Source: an uncultured Eubacteriales bacterium
GTDB taxonomy: Bacteria; Bacillota; Clostridia; Peptostreptococcales; Anaerovoracaceae
Direction: 5' to 3'
Assembly (NCBI GenBank): GCA_902765035.1
Contig: CACWYF010000046.1
Coordinates: 13,760 to 21,315, forward strand
Length of the DNA stretch: 7,556 bases
Below, in pieces: positions 1 to 5,953 of the stretch (position 1 is the stretch's first letter; every line of letters begins with the position of its first letter). Both the position numbers and the translations under genes were made by a program. Below the pieces are notes generated by a model that did no database searches, was not told the origin of the DNA, and was given only the letters and a program-made list of their open reading frames with translations.

Positions 1-792
1 GTGATCATCTGCGGAGGCAGCGCGACAGACCTGCCTTGGATGACACCTGAGCTTGCAGCAAAGTTCAATGTCATCGACAGTTTTGACAACCACCATCATA
101 TTCCGGAGCATTTTGCAAAGGTAAATGAAGCTGCATCTGCATCAGGCAAGGTCGGCATCATCTCCTGCGGATGGGATCCGGGATACTTCTCGCTGGCAAG
201 GATCCTCGCAGATTCGGCTCTTCCGGAAGGCGACAGCTACACATTTTGGGGACGCGGAGTCAGCCAGGGACACTCTGATGCTATCAGAAGGATCGAAGGA
301 GTAAAGGACGCAAGACAGTACACTGTACCTGTTGAGGCTGCTCTTGAGAGTGTAAGAAACAACGAGCACCCTGAGTTCACAGCCCGCCAGATGCACCTCA
401 GAGAGTGCTGGGTAGTTGCTGAGGACGGAGCTGATAAGGCTGCCATCGAAGAGGCTATCAAGACGATGCCGGATTACTTCGAGCCATATGACACAACAGT
501 CACCTTCATCACACAGGAAGAGCTCGAGAGAGATCACAGCGGACTCCCGCACGGCGGCAGCGTGATCAGAAGCGGACGCACAGGATTCGACAGAGAGTTC
601 AACAACACAGTAGAGTTCACACTCAACCTCGACTCCAACCCGTTCTTCACAAGCAGCATCCTCGTTGCAGCAGCAAGGGCAGCATACAGGATGAACCAGG
701 AAGGTCAGTGCGGAGCTAAGACACTCTTCGACGTACCGCCTGCATACCTGTCGCATCATACAAGAGAAGAGCTGCTCGCACACATGCTTTAA
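1..792 (+). CDS. ddh: meso-diaminopimelate dehydrogenase, 3' part (5' end outside window)
   Basis: Catalyses NADPH-dependent reductive amination of L-2-amino-6-oxopimelate (open-chain tetrahydrodipicolinate) to meso-diaminopimelate, a one-step shortcut in lysine and peptidoglycan-precursor synthesis; cytosolic. The visible 263 residues match the family from the end of the Rossmann domain onward: GSATD at residues 6-10, WDPG at 58-61, FWG and GVSQGHSD at 82-93, PHGG at 183-186, SNPFFTSS at 212-219. By comparison with the Corynebacterium glutamicum enzyme, recalled from memory, T108, R134, H184 and N213 fall at substrate-contacting positions. That enzyme starts about 61 residues earlier, so the GTG at position 1 is an internal codon and the cofactor-binding N-terminus lies upstream of the window. 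The gene ends with TAA at 790-792. lysA follows on the same strand after a 95-base repeat-filled gap, so co-transcription is likely. The family assignment is firm. Confidence 0.95.
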   Translation: MIICGGSATDLPWMTPELAAKFNVIDSFDNHHHIPEHFAKVNEAASASGKVGIISCGWDPGYFSLARILADSALPEGDSYTFWGRGVSQGHSDAIRRIEGVKDARQYTVPVEAALESVRNNEHPEFTARQMHLRECWVVAEDGADKAAIEEAIKTMPDYFEPYDTTVTFITQEELERDHSGLPHGGSVIRSGRTGFDREFNNTVEFTLNLDSNPFFTSSILVAAARAAYRMNQEGQCGAKTLFDVPPAYLSHHTREELLAHML

Positions 793-794
793 TA

Positions 795-874
795 TGACAC
801 TGGGGACGGTTCTGTTTGTCATCTTCTGCAGACAGAACCGGAATGTGTCAAAAAGGACCGTCCCTTTTGACACA
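795..874. repeat. REP-like compound inverted-repeat element between ddh and lysA
   Basis: Two adjoining foldable units. Unit one: TGACAC (795-800) pairs with GTGTCA (845-850), enclosing CGGTTCTGT (807-815) paired with ACAGAACCG (832-840). Unit two: TGTGTCAAAA (844-853) pairs with TTTTGACACA (865-874), then GGA/TCC (855-857/861-863) around a CCG loop, with one A/C mismatch. The units share the GTGTCA block, and GGGACGGT (803-810) is also complementary to ACCGTCCC (857-864), so alternative folds exist. The GGGGACGGTTCT and TTTTGACAC words resemble dispersed repeats I recall from many Firmicute genomes, sometimes associated with REP-associated (Y1) transposases; that link is from memory. Neither hairpin is followed by a T-run, so it is not an obvious terminator. 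Confidence 0.75.
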
Positions 875-875
875 A

Positions 876-882
876 AAAGGTG
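876..882 (+). promoter_or_regulatory. ribosome binding site that fixes the lysA start
   Basis: AAAGGTG lies five bases before ATG 888-890 and begins one base after the last paired base of the upstream repeat (874). This favours ATG 888 over the in-frame TTG at 816, which lies inside the repeat and has no ribosome site. Confidence 0.7.
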
Positions 883-887
883 AAATC

Positions 888-2183
888 ATGCTATACAACA
901 ATCTTACAGTAAACGAAAAAGGGCATCTGGCAATAGGCGGCCTGGACGCGGTCGAGCTTGCTGCTGAATACGGCACGCCGCTCTACGTCCTCGACGAGGA
1001 TGTGATCCGCGCTAACTGCAGGACATACGTCGATGCCATGCATGAATACTTTGGACCGGAATCTGCTCCGCTTTTCGCGAGCAAAGCCCTGTGCTTCAAG
1101 GGCATATACCCGGTAGTTCAGTCTGAGGGGATGTGCGTTGATGTAGTTTCACCGGGAGAGATATTTACAGCAGTCGCTGCAGGCTTTCCTGCATCGAAAA
1201 TGTTTTTCCACGGCACCAACAAAACAGACGCAGATATCGAATACGGTGTCTCACAGGGGATAGGATATTTTGTAGTCGACAATCTGAATGAACTGGAAGT
1301 CCTCAATAAAGTCGCCTCAGAGCAGGGAATCGTTCAGAAAGTGCTTCTGAGGCTGACTTGTGGACTTGACCCGCACACGCTTGAAGCTATCAATACGGGC
1401 AAAGTCGATTCGCAGTTCGGCGTCCCGATCGATACAGGTCAGGCCGATGAATTCGTGCGCACGGCTCTTTCGTGTGAGTACATAGAGGTCGCGGGATTCC
1501 ACAGCCACGTTGGATCGCAGATATTCGAAAGCGATTCCTTCAACAGGCAGGTGGAGATCCTCACAGAGTATGCGGCCAAAATGAAATATGCTTACGGTCT
1601 GACTGTAAGGATACTGAACATCGGCGGCGGCTTCGGCGTCAGATACACAGAGAAGGATCCGCAGATCGACATCCCGGCACGCATCAAAGAAGTGTCGGAG
1701 CACCTCAAAGCAGCCTGTGAGAAGTACGGCATCTCATTTGAAGCCATCTACATGGAGCCTGGCCGCAGCATCATAGCCGATGCGGGCACGACCCTGTACA
1801 CTACAGGCGGCTGCAAGGAAGTCAAGGGCTACCGCAACTACGTCACCGTAGACGGCGGCATGACCGACAATCCGAGATATGCTCTCTACAAGTCGGAATA
1901 CACAGTCCTCAATGCGAGCAAAGCGGGCGAGCCTGCCGACTACGAATGCACGATCGCAGGCAGATGCTGCGAGAGTGGCGACCGTGTCGCTGAATACGTC
2001 AGCATCGCAAAGCCTGAGAGAGGCGACATCATAGCAGTCCTCACCACGGGCGCATACAACTACGCGATGGCATCCAACTACAACAGGATCCCTAAGCCGG
2101 CTATGATAATGATAAAGGACGGCAAGGCGAGGCTCGTAGTAAAGAGAGAGACCTACGCAGATCTCATGAAGAATGAGCTGTAG
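888..2183 (+). CDS. lysA: diaminopimelate decarboxylase
   Basis: PLP-dependent decarboxylation of meso-diaminopimelate to L-lysine, the last step of lysine synthesis; cytosolic, with dimeric active sites in this family. From ATG 888 the protein is 431 residues, normal for LysA. Fold type III (alanine-racemase-like) barrel first, C-terminal beta domain after. K66 in FASKALC is the expected PLP Schiff-base lysine. HSHVGSQ (205-211), GGGFG (246-250) and EPGRS (290-294) form the phosphate- and substrate-binding motifs. CESGD (361-365) carries the catalytic cysteine contributed across the dimer interface, and TGAYN (387-391) follows. It sits directly behind ddh, so substrate-forming and substrate-consuming enzymes are adjacent. 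I see no lysine riboswitch in the short leader; the upstream gap is repeat sequence. A terminator follows six bases after the TAG stop. Confidence 0.96.
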   Translation: MLYNNLTVNEKGHLAIGGLDAVELAAEYGTPLYVLDEDVIRANCRTYVDAMHEYFGPESAPLFASKALCFKGIYPVVQSEGMCVDVVSPGEIFTAVAAGFPASKMFFHGTNKTDADIEYGVSQGIGYFVVDNLNELEVLNKVASEQGIVQKVLLRLTCGLDPHTLEAINTGKVDSQFGVPIDTGQADEFVRTALSCEYIEVAGFHSHVGSQIFESDSFNRQVEILTEYAAKMKYAYGLTVRILNIGGGFGVRYTEKDPQIDIPARIKEVSEHLKAACEKYGISFEAIYMEPGRSIIADAGTTLYTTGGCKEVKGYRNYVTVDGGMTDNPRYALYKSEYTVLNASKAGEPADYECTIAGRCCESGDRVAEYVSIAKPERGDIIAVLTTGAYNYAMASNYNRIPKPAMIMIKDGKARLVVKRETYADLMKNEL

Positions 2184-2188
2184 ATAAG

Positions 2189-2222
2189 AAAAGGCAGAGA
2201 CCCTGACGGGAATCTGCCTTTT
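2189..2222. terminator. bidirectional intrinsic terminator between lysA and the Lrp-family gene
   Basis: AAAAGGCAGA (2189-2198) pairs perfectly with TCTGCCTTTT (2213-2222). Inside, a two-base purine mismatch (GA opposite AA) leads to CCC/GGG (2201-2203/2208-2210) closed by a TGAC tetraloop. Both arms end in A/T runs, so each convergent transcript reads a hairpin followed by U-rich sequence: TTTT on the plus strand, TTTTCTTATC on the minus strand. It lies just after lysA and about 50 bases after the lrp stop. Confidence 0.88.
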
Positions 2223-2269
2223 GCAATTGTATTATTTTTGGATGACGTAGTTTCTGTCTGCCGGGTATA

Positions 2270-2698
2270 CTAGAATCTCTCGAGTACTGTCGAGAAGACT
2301 ACCTGCGTCTCGGTTCTTCCGAACTCCTGCAGCTCGCCGATGAATGTGTCGAGCTCGGATGTTGTCGGTGTGACTACCTTGAGGAGCATGGAATAAGGTC
2401 CTGTGATGTGGTTGCACTCGAGAACGAAGTCCTTCTTCTGGATGAAGTCGTAGAACTTGCGCTGGTCTTCAGGGAGTACGGACATCTGGATGAAGGCCTT
2501 GATCTTGTAGCCGATTTTCTCAAGATCAACATCTGCGTGATAGCCCTTGATGAATCCTGCATTTTCGAGCTTGTCTATGCGTGCAGAGAGTGCAGGGGTA
2601 GTCAGATGCACCTCAGAGGAGAGTTCCTTGAGTGACATACGTGCGTTCATCTTGAGGAGGTTGAGGATCTGAACGTCCATTTCATCTATATTCTTCAT
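2270..2698 (-). CDS. Lrp/AsnC family transcriptional regulator
   Basis: DNA-binding regulator of 142 residues, the usual size for the family. Residues 1-60 form the AsnC-type winged helix-turn-helix, with MDVQILNLLKMNARMS then LKELSSEVHLTTPALSARI (about 23-41) as the HTH, followed by the NAGFIKGY segment. Residues 65-142 are the RAM (ligand-binding and oligomerisation) domain; ITGPYSMLLKV (98-108) sits where many members have G-D/E-Y-D, so the ligand pocket may differ. The start ATG (2696-2698 on the reverse strand) is preceded by AAAGGAAAAG. It is convergent with lysA and lies downstream of pckA on the same strand after 104 bases. The family commonly senses amino acids and often autoregulates; lysine or another amino acid as effector is only a guess from the lysA neighbour. 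The tandem repeats just upstream are plausible operator sites. Confidence 0.93.
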   Translation of the reverse strand: MKNIDEMDVQILNLLKMNARMSLKELSSEVHLTTPALSARIDKLENAGFIKGYHADVDLEKIGYKIKAFIQMSVLPEDQRKFYDFIQKKDFVLECNHITGPYSMLLKVVTPTTSELDTFIGELQEFGRTETQVVFSTVLERF

Positions 2699-2743
2699 GG
2701 CTTTTCCTTTCTTGATTAATATCTGTTCTTCTGTCTCAGGTTA

Positions 2744-2795
2744 TGCACCTGATCTGTATGCCTGATGTGCATGCTTATTTTGCATGTCTGATCTG
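2744..2795. repeat. four imperfect tandem 13-bp repeats upstream of the Lrp-family gene
   Basis: Consecutive 13-base units on the plus strand: TGCACCTGATCTG (2744-2756), TATGCCTGATGTG (2757-2769), CATGCTTATTTTG (2770-2782), CATGTCTGATCTG (2783-2795). Units 1, 2 and 4 share CTGAT at the same register and all end in TG; unit 3 is the diverged one. The array fills half of the pckA-lrp gap, about 45 bases upstream of the lrp start. It may be a multi-site operator for the Lrp-type protein, or a small slippage-derived repeat. Confidence 0.65.
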
Positions 2796-2802
2796 ACTGC
2801 TG

Positions 2803-4479
2803 CTACTTTCTTGCAGGACCTGCTTCTGAGATCTCTGCAGGCATGTCAGGGTATTTCTTCTCGAAGTTGGTGATGAACATCTCAGCGAGCTCATCGGCCT
2901 GCCTGTCATATGCTTCTGCATCTGCCCAGGTGTTCTTAGGGATCATGATCTCCTCAGGAACTCCCTTGACGCTGACAGGAATCTCGAGGTTGAATCTGTC
3001 GTCATGGACGTATTCAGCATTCTCAAGGTCTCCGTTCAGGGCGGCTGTTACCATTGCTCTTGTGTAAGCAAGCTTGATGCGGCTGCCAGTTCCGAATGCT
3101 CCGCCTGACCATCCCGTGTTTACAAGATATACCTGTGTGCCGTACTCATCAAGGCGTTCGCCGAACATCTCAGCATAGCGCTCGGTTTTGAGCGGCATGA
3201 AAGGCTCTCCGAACAGAGTGGAGAATGTCGGCTGCGGCTCTTTGACTCCGCGCTCCGTACCTGCGAGCTTGGCTGTGAAGCCTGTTACGAAGTGGTAGAT
3301 CGCGGCGTTTCTTGTGAGCTTTGAGATCGGAGGCAGAACTCCGAACGCGTCGGCTGTGAGGAACAGCACGACCTTAGGGATTCCGCCGCGGCCTGCCCTG
3401 CTGGCATTAGGGATAAAATCTATAGGATATCCGACGCGGGTGTTCTCTGTGAGCGATCTGTCGGCATAGTCCGGAACGTGGTCTTCGTTGGTGACGACGT
3501 TCTCAAGGACCGAACCGAAGTGGATGGCGCGATAGATCTCAGGCTCTTTGGATTCCTCAAGGTCGATGCACTTTGCATAGCACCCGCCCTCGAAGTTGAA
3601 TACGCCGTTGTCGGACCAGCCGTGCTCGTCATCGCCGATCAGCTCGCGGTTAGGGTCAGCTGAGAGCGTTGTTTTGCCCGTACCGGAAAGACCGAAGAAT
3701 ACTGCAGTCTCGCCTGTGGCAGGGTCCATGTTGGCTGAGCAGTGCATCGGGAGAACGTTGTCCTCGACAGGCATTGCGAAATTCATGATCGAGAAGACGG
3801 TCTTCTTGATCTCGCCTGAGTACTGTGAGCCGGCGATTATGGCAAAATGAGCCTCGTAGTCGATGATGATGGCAGCCTCTGAGTGGATGCCGTAACGCTT
3901 TGCATTGCACTTGTAGCCAGGGGCCACGAGGATGGTGTAGTCAGCTTCGCCAAAAGTAGCCAGTTCTTCTGCTGTAGGTCTGATCAGAAGGTCACGGATG
4001 AACAGGTTCTGTGAAGGCAGCTCGTTGATGACGCGGAATTTGCGCCTGTGCTGCGGGTCAGCTCCTGCAAAGCCATCGAAGATATACACTTCCTGACCCT
4101 CGAGGAAATCGATCATCTCCTCTTTGAGTGCGTCGAAAACCTTCCTGTCGATAGGGTGGTTGACATCGCCCCAGTTGATGAGGTCGTGGACTCCGTCGGT
4201 GTCGACGATGTATTTGTCGTGAGGGGAACGGCCTGTGAATTTGCCGGTCGTAACTGCCAGGGCGCCGGTATCTGTCAGGATTCCCTCACCGTTTCTGATA
4301 GCTTTCTCTATGAGAACGGTAGGGCTGAGATTGCGGTGCACTGTCGAAGGAGCGAGTCCGAGAGCATCGAGACCGTAAGTCTCTTTGTAGTTCTCCTGGA
4401 TCGTGTATGTCTCCTGGCTGTCCTCAACGATAGCGGGATTGATCATGAAGAAACTCTTCTTGTCTGCGCTTATGTTCAT
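2803..4479 (-). CDS. pckA: phosphoenolpyruvate carboxykinase (ATP)
   Basis: Interconverts oxaloacetate plus ATP and PEP plus CO2 plus ADP; cytosolic, gluconeogenic or, in anaerobes, often used in the CO2-fixing direction. From ATG 4477-4479 the product is 558 residues, slightly longer than the common 530-540. Visible motifs (this numbering): TGRSPHDK 82-89 (substrate-binding region), GEIKKTVFS about 222-230 (metal/substrate lysine region), P-loop GLSGTGKTT 263-271, kinase-2 IGDDEHGW 281-288, FEGGCYAK 296-303, TGFTAKLAGTE 399-409 and NTGWSGG 454-460. All point to the ATP-dependent, not the GTP-dependent, family. The GTG three codons upstream is part of the ribosome site and is not the start. 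It is preceded by its own promoter and by the terminator of the LysR gene, so it starts a transcription unit. No clear T-tailed terminator separates it from the downstream Lrp-family gene, so read-through is possible. Confidence 0.97.
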   Translation of the reverse strand: MNISADKKSFFMINPAIVEDSQETYTIQENYKETYGLDALGLAPSTVHRNLSPTVLIEKAIRNGEGILTDTGALAVTTGKFTGRSPHDKYIVDTDGVHDLINWGDVNHPIDRKVFDALKEEMIDFLEGQEVYIFDGFAGADPQHRRKFRVINELPSQNLFIRDLLIRPTAEELATFGEADYTILVAPGYKCNAKRYGIHSEAAIIIDYEAHFAIIAGSQYSGEIKKTVFSIMNFAMPVEDNVLPMHCSANMDPATGETAVFFGLSGTGKTTLSADPNRELIGDDEHGWSDNGVFNFEGGCYAKCIDLEESKEPEIYRAIHFGSVLENVVTNEDHVPDYADRSLTENTRVGYPIDFIPNASRAGRGGIPKVVLFLTADAFGVLPPISKLTRNAAIYHFVTGFTAKLAGTERGVKEPQPTFSTLFGEPFMPLKTERYAEMFGERLDEYGTQVYLVNTGWSGGAFGTGSRIKLAYTRAMVTAALNGDLENAEYVHDDRFNLEIPVSVKGVPEEIMIPKNTWADAEAYDRQADELAEMFITNFEKKYPDMPAEISEAGPARK

Positions 4480-4485
4480 TGATAT

Positions 4486-4492
4486 CACCTCT
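4486..4492 (-). promoter_or_regulatory. ribosome binding site that fixes the pckA start
   Basis: On the reverse strand AGAGGTG lies six bases before ATG 4479-4477. The GTG inside it (4488-4486) is in frame, so automated calling can extend the protein by three residues; the Shine-Dalgarno match makes ATG 4479 the better start. Confidence 0.75.
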
Positions 4493-4552
4493 GCTGAAAA
4501 ATGAAATATTGTCGTTAATGATCGAAATGAAGCGGTGCTTCTTTCTGAAAAA

Positions 4553-4581
4553 TATATACTTTAAGCCGTTAATACTTTCAA
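4553..4581 (-). promoter_or_regulatory. putative sigma-A promoter of pckA
   Basis: Reading the reverse strand, TTGAAA (4581-4576) is followed after exactly 17 bases by TATATA (4558-4553). The predicted start near 4546 leaves a leader of about 66 bases before the pckA ATG. The block lies between the upstream terminator and the gene, in an AT-rich stretch, as expected. Confidence 0.65.
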
Positions 4582-4600
4582 TAATTTTGCGCAATATGAT
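4581..4600. promoter_or_regulatory. 20-bp imperfect palindrome abutting the pckA -35 box (candidate operator)
   Basis: The centre TTGCGCAA (4587-4594) is a perfect 8-base palindrome. Extending outward, eight of ten base pairs across 4581-4600 are symmetric. Its edge touches the -35 hexamer at 4576-4581, where an activator or repressor dimer could act. The cognate protein is unknown; the LysR-type or Lrp-type products encoded nearby are candidates only by position. Confidence 0.45.
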
Positions 4601-4622
4601 AAAAAAGGGCGAAAAAGCGCCC
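4601..4622 (-). terminator. intrinsic terminator of the LysR-type gene
   Basis: On the reverse strand GGGCG (4622-4618) pairs with CGCCC (4611-4607) around a CTTTTT loop and is followed at once by six T (4606-4601). It lies about 60 bases after the LysR stop codon and insulates pckA from that transcript. Confidence 0.85.
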
Positions 4623-4682
4623 GCTCACTTAATTTAATTAAGGATAACGCCATTAACTATTGCTTCAGTGGTTAATTTATTA

Positions 4683-5660
4683 TCAGAGCGGCAGGCTCTG
4701 AGTGAAAGGATGCAGCTCTCTGCTTATATCTATGAATTCCTCGAGAGCGAGGGATAGCATCCTGTGCTTTCTGGTGTAATAGCACACATCACGGATGAAT
4801 TCACTGTGGTTTACTGAGTAGTAGAGCATGTGGCTGCCCCAGTTAGGGGAGTGACGGATAAGCGTGTCGCTGACGACAGTAATGCCGAGGCCTGAAGCTG
4901 CCATACCGAAAGCGCTTGACAGCTGGTTCAGTTCATATACCGGATCGATTCTGACACCGTAGTCCTTGAACACGGCATCGCATCTTCTGCGTGTGTCGAA
5001 GCCATCCTGAAGGAGGATGAACGGCTGCTTTGTCAGCGTCCTGAAATAGTCGAGCGCTGGATGGATGTTCTCGGTATGCTTCCCGGCTGTTATCTCCTCA
5101 AAGGAGTATGCATTCTCTTCGAGTTTTGCGTTGACTGCAAAGCTCTTTGGGATGGCGATAAGAAGATATTCCGTTCCGAGATAATGGCCTGCGAGCTGCT
5201 CGTTTTCCGACGGAAGGTTATCTATTACGATATCAAGCTCACCGCTCAGAAGCATGCTGATGAGTGCAGGAGTGTCGTAGTCATACAGTCTTATGTGGAT
5301 GGAAGGATGCATGACCGAATACTCATTCAGTATGTCCGGGACGATATTCGACATGTACAGAGTCGTTCCGCCGAGAGCAATCTCACCGACCTTGATACCC
5401 TTGATGTCGTTGACATAGCTGATGAAGTCCTCTTCGATCATGGATATGTTGCCGCAGCATTCGAGATACTTCTCACCGATCTGCGTGAGACGCACCGGAG
5501 AGGTGCTCCGGTCAAACAGCCTGGCACCGATCTCCTTTTCTATATTCGAGACCATGACACTGAGAGAAGGCTGAGCAATGTGCAGAGCCTTGGCCGCCTT
5601 CGAGAATCCACCTTCCTTATATATAGCAGTTACTATTTCTTTCTTCCTGAATATATCCAT
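4683..5660 (-). CDS. LysR-family transcriptional regulator
   Basis: DNA-binding regulator of 325 residues, slightly longer than the usual ~300. Residues 1-60 are the N-terminal winged HTH with the signature FSKAAKALHIAQPSLSVMV (about 19-37) and the NIEKEIGARLFDR helix-wing, followed by a linker helix. From about residue 90 (VGEIALGG) to 300 is the two-lobe periplasmic-binding-protein-like effector domain, with the typical LLSGELDIVI and SGLGITVVSD segments. The start ATG (5658-5660, reverse strand) has AAAGGAAA upstream. It is divergent from the carboxyltransferase gene at 5954, the classical arrangement for a LysR protein controlling a neighbouring operon and itself; the effector is probably a metabolite of that pathway, but nothing in the sequence identifies it. 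It has its own terminator and is not co-transcribed with pckA. A foldable 137-base element lies between the likely promoter and its start codon. Confidence 0.93.
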   Translation of the reverse strand: MDIFRKKEIVTAIYKEGGFSKAAKALHIAQPSLSVMVSNIEKEIGARLFDRSTSPVRLTQIGEKYLECCGNISMIEEDFISYVNDIKGIKVGEIALGGTTLYMSNIVPDILNEYSVMHPSIHIRLYDYDTPALISMLLSGELDIVIDNLPSENEQLAGHYLGTEYLLIAIPKSFAVNAKLEENAYSFEEITAGKHTENIHPALDYFRTLTKQPFILLQDGFDTRRRCDAVFKDYGVRIDPVYELNQLSSAFGMAASGLGITVVSDTLIRHSPNWGSHMLYYSVNHSEFIRDVCYYTRKHRMLSLALEEFIDISRELHPFTQSLPL

Positions 5661-5692
5661 TGCCGGTTTCCTTTATGTGTCATCTTTGTCAT

Positions 5693-5829
5693 CAGCATGT
5701 TCAGCTTGCACTGCGAGTATTCATCGTAAGGGATCCACCGCAAGCGGTCCCCCTTGCGATAAGTCCGCAGAAATGCCATAAGGATGTGCGGCATTTCGAG
5801 GACGCGAGCAGGGTAAGCTGAACGCGCTG
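5693..5829. other. structured three-way-junction element (candidate RNA or palindromic repeat)
   Basis: A basal stem joins 5693-5714 to 5808-5829: of 22 positions, 18 are Watson-Crick, two are G-U and two mismatch, including the nine-base perfect block GTTCAGCTT/AAGCTGAAC. Inside are two independent hairpins. The first is ATCGTAAGGG (5723-5732) with CCCTTGCGAT (5751-5760), capped by ACCG/CGGT around CAAG. The second is GTCC/GGAC (5763-5766/5800-5803) continuing into GAAATGCC/GGCATTTC (5770-5777/5790-5797). The wobbles at 5698-5824, 5708-5814 and 5727-5756 are G-U only if the plus strand is the RNA, while 5697-5825 is G-U only on the minus strand, so strand is unsettled. It lies in the divergent region, on the LysR side of the promoters. 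It matches no riboswitch class that I recognise. Confidence 0.7.
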
Positions 5830-5875
5830 TATACATATAAGAACAATAATATAGCATTCATACCATTATTCATAT

Positions 5876-5904
5876 TTGATTATACTCTATATGCGGTATA
5901 AAAT
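5876..5904 (+). promoter_or_regulatory. putative promoter of the decarboxylase operon
   Basis: TTGATT (5876-5881) is followed after 17 bases by TAAAAT (5899-5904), itself part of TATAAAAT. The predicted start near 5911 gives a leader of about 43 bases to the ATG at 5954. The minus-strand promoter lies in the same stretch. Confidence 0.5.
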
Positions 5905-5912
5905 AATGTCAA
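5884..5912 (-). promoter_or_regulatory. putative promoter of the LysR-type gene, overlapping the divergent one
   Basis: The reverse strand carries a consensus TTGACA (5912-5907) and, 17 bases on, a weak TAGAGT (5889-5884); a better TATAAT (5884-5879) sits at a 22-base spacing, which is too long. If used, the LysR transcript would have a leader of about 215 bases that contains the whole 5693-5829 structure. Confidence 0.35.
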
Positions 5913-5953
5913 CTTTTAAACGCAATAAATAGCCTTGATATAAGGAGGGCGAC

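Noticed and set aside
142..873. Long minus-strand open frame opposite ddh (243 codons)
   Set aside because: It is antisense to a clearly conserved coding sequence, has no recognisable domain and a Cys/Ser/Val-rich composition typical of shadow frames; it also runs through the repeat element.
816..887. Alternative upstream TTG start for lysA (24 extra residues)
   Set aside because: The extension is translated repeat sequence with no ribosome site, whereas ATG 888 has AAAGGTG at good spacing and gives a normal LysA N-terminus.
793..887. Lysine riboswitch (L box) or T-box in front of lysA
   Set aside because: The gap is too short and consists of simple hairpin repeat units; none of the conserved L-box or T-box motifs is present.
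4480..4488. GTG start for pckA three codons upstream
   Set aside because: The GTG is part of the AGAGGTG ribosome binding site of ATG 4479.
5061..5729. Plus-strand open frame of 222 codons opposite the LysR gene
   Set aside because: Shadow of the conserved LysR coding sequence; no family resemblance.
5723..5760. T-box-like resemblance of the AAGGG...ACCGC...GGTCCC stretch in the structured element
   Set aside because: The order and spacing do not match the T-box antiterminator sequence, there is no terminator hairpin with T-run, and no aminoacyl-tRNA or amino-acid gene follows.
5633..5857. Minus-strand 74-codon frame spanning the structured element and the start of the LysR gene
   Set aside because: It exists because the element lacks stops in this frame; no convincing ribosome site, and it overlaps the LysR start in another frame. 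If the element is a dispersed repeat, similar spurious peptides would be annotated elsewhere.
5914..5927. Catabolite-responsive (cre) site near the decarboxylase operon start
   Set aside because: The best match has three mismatches to TGWAANCGNTNWCA, including the conserved second G; too weak to support.
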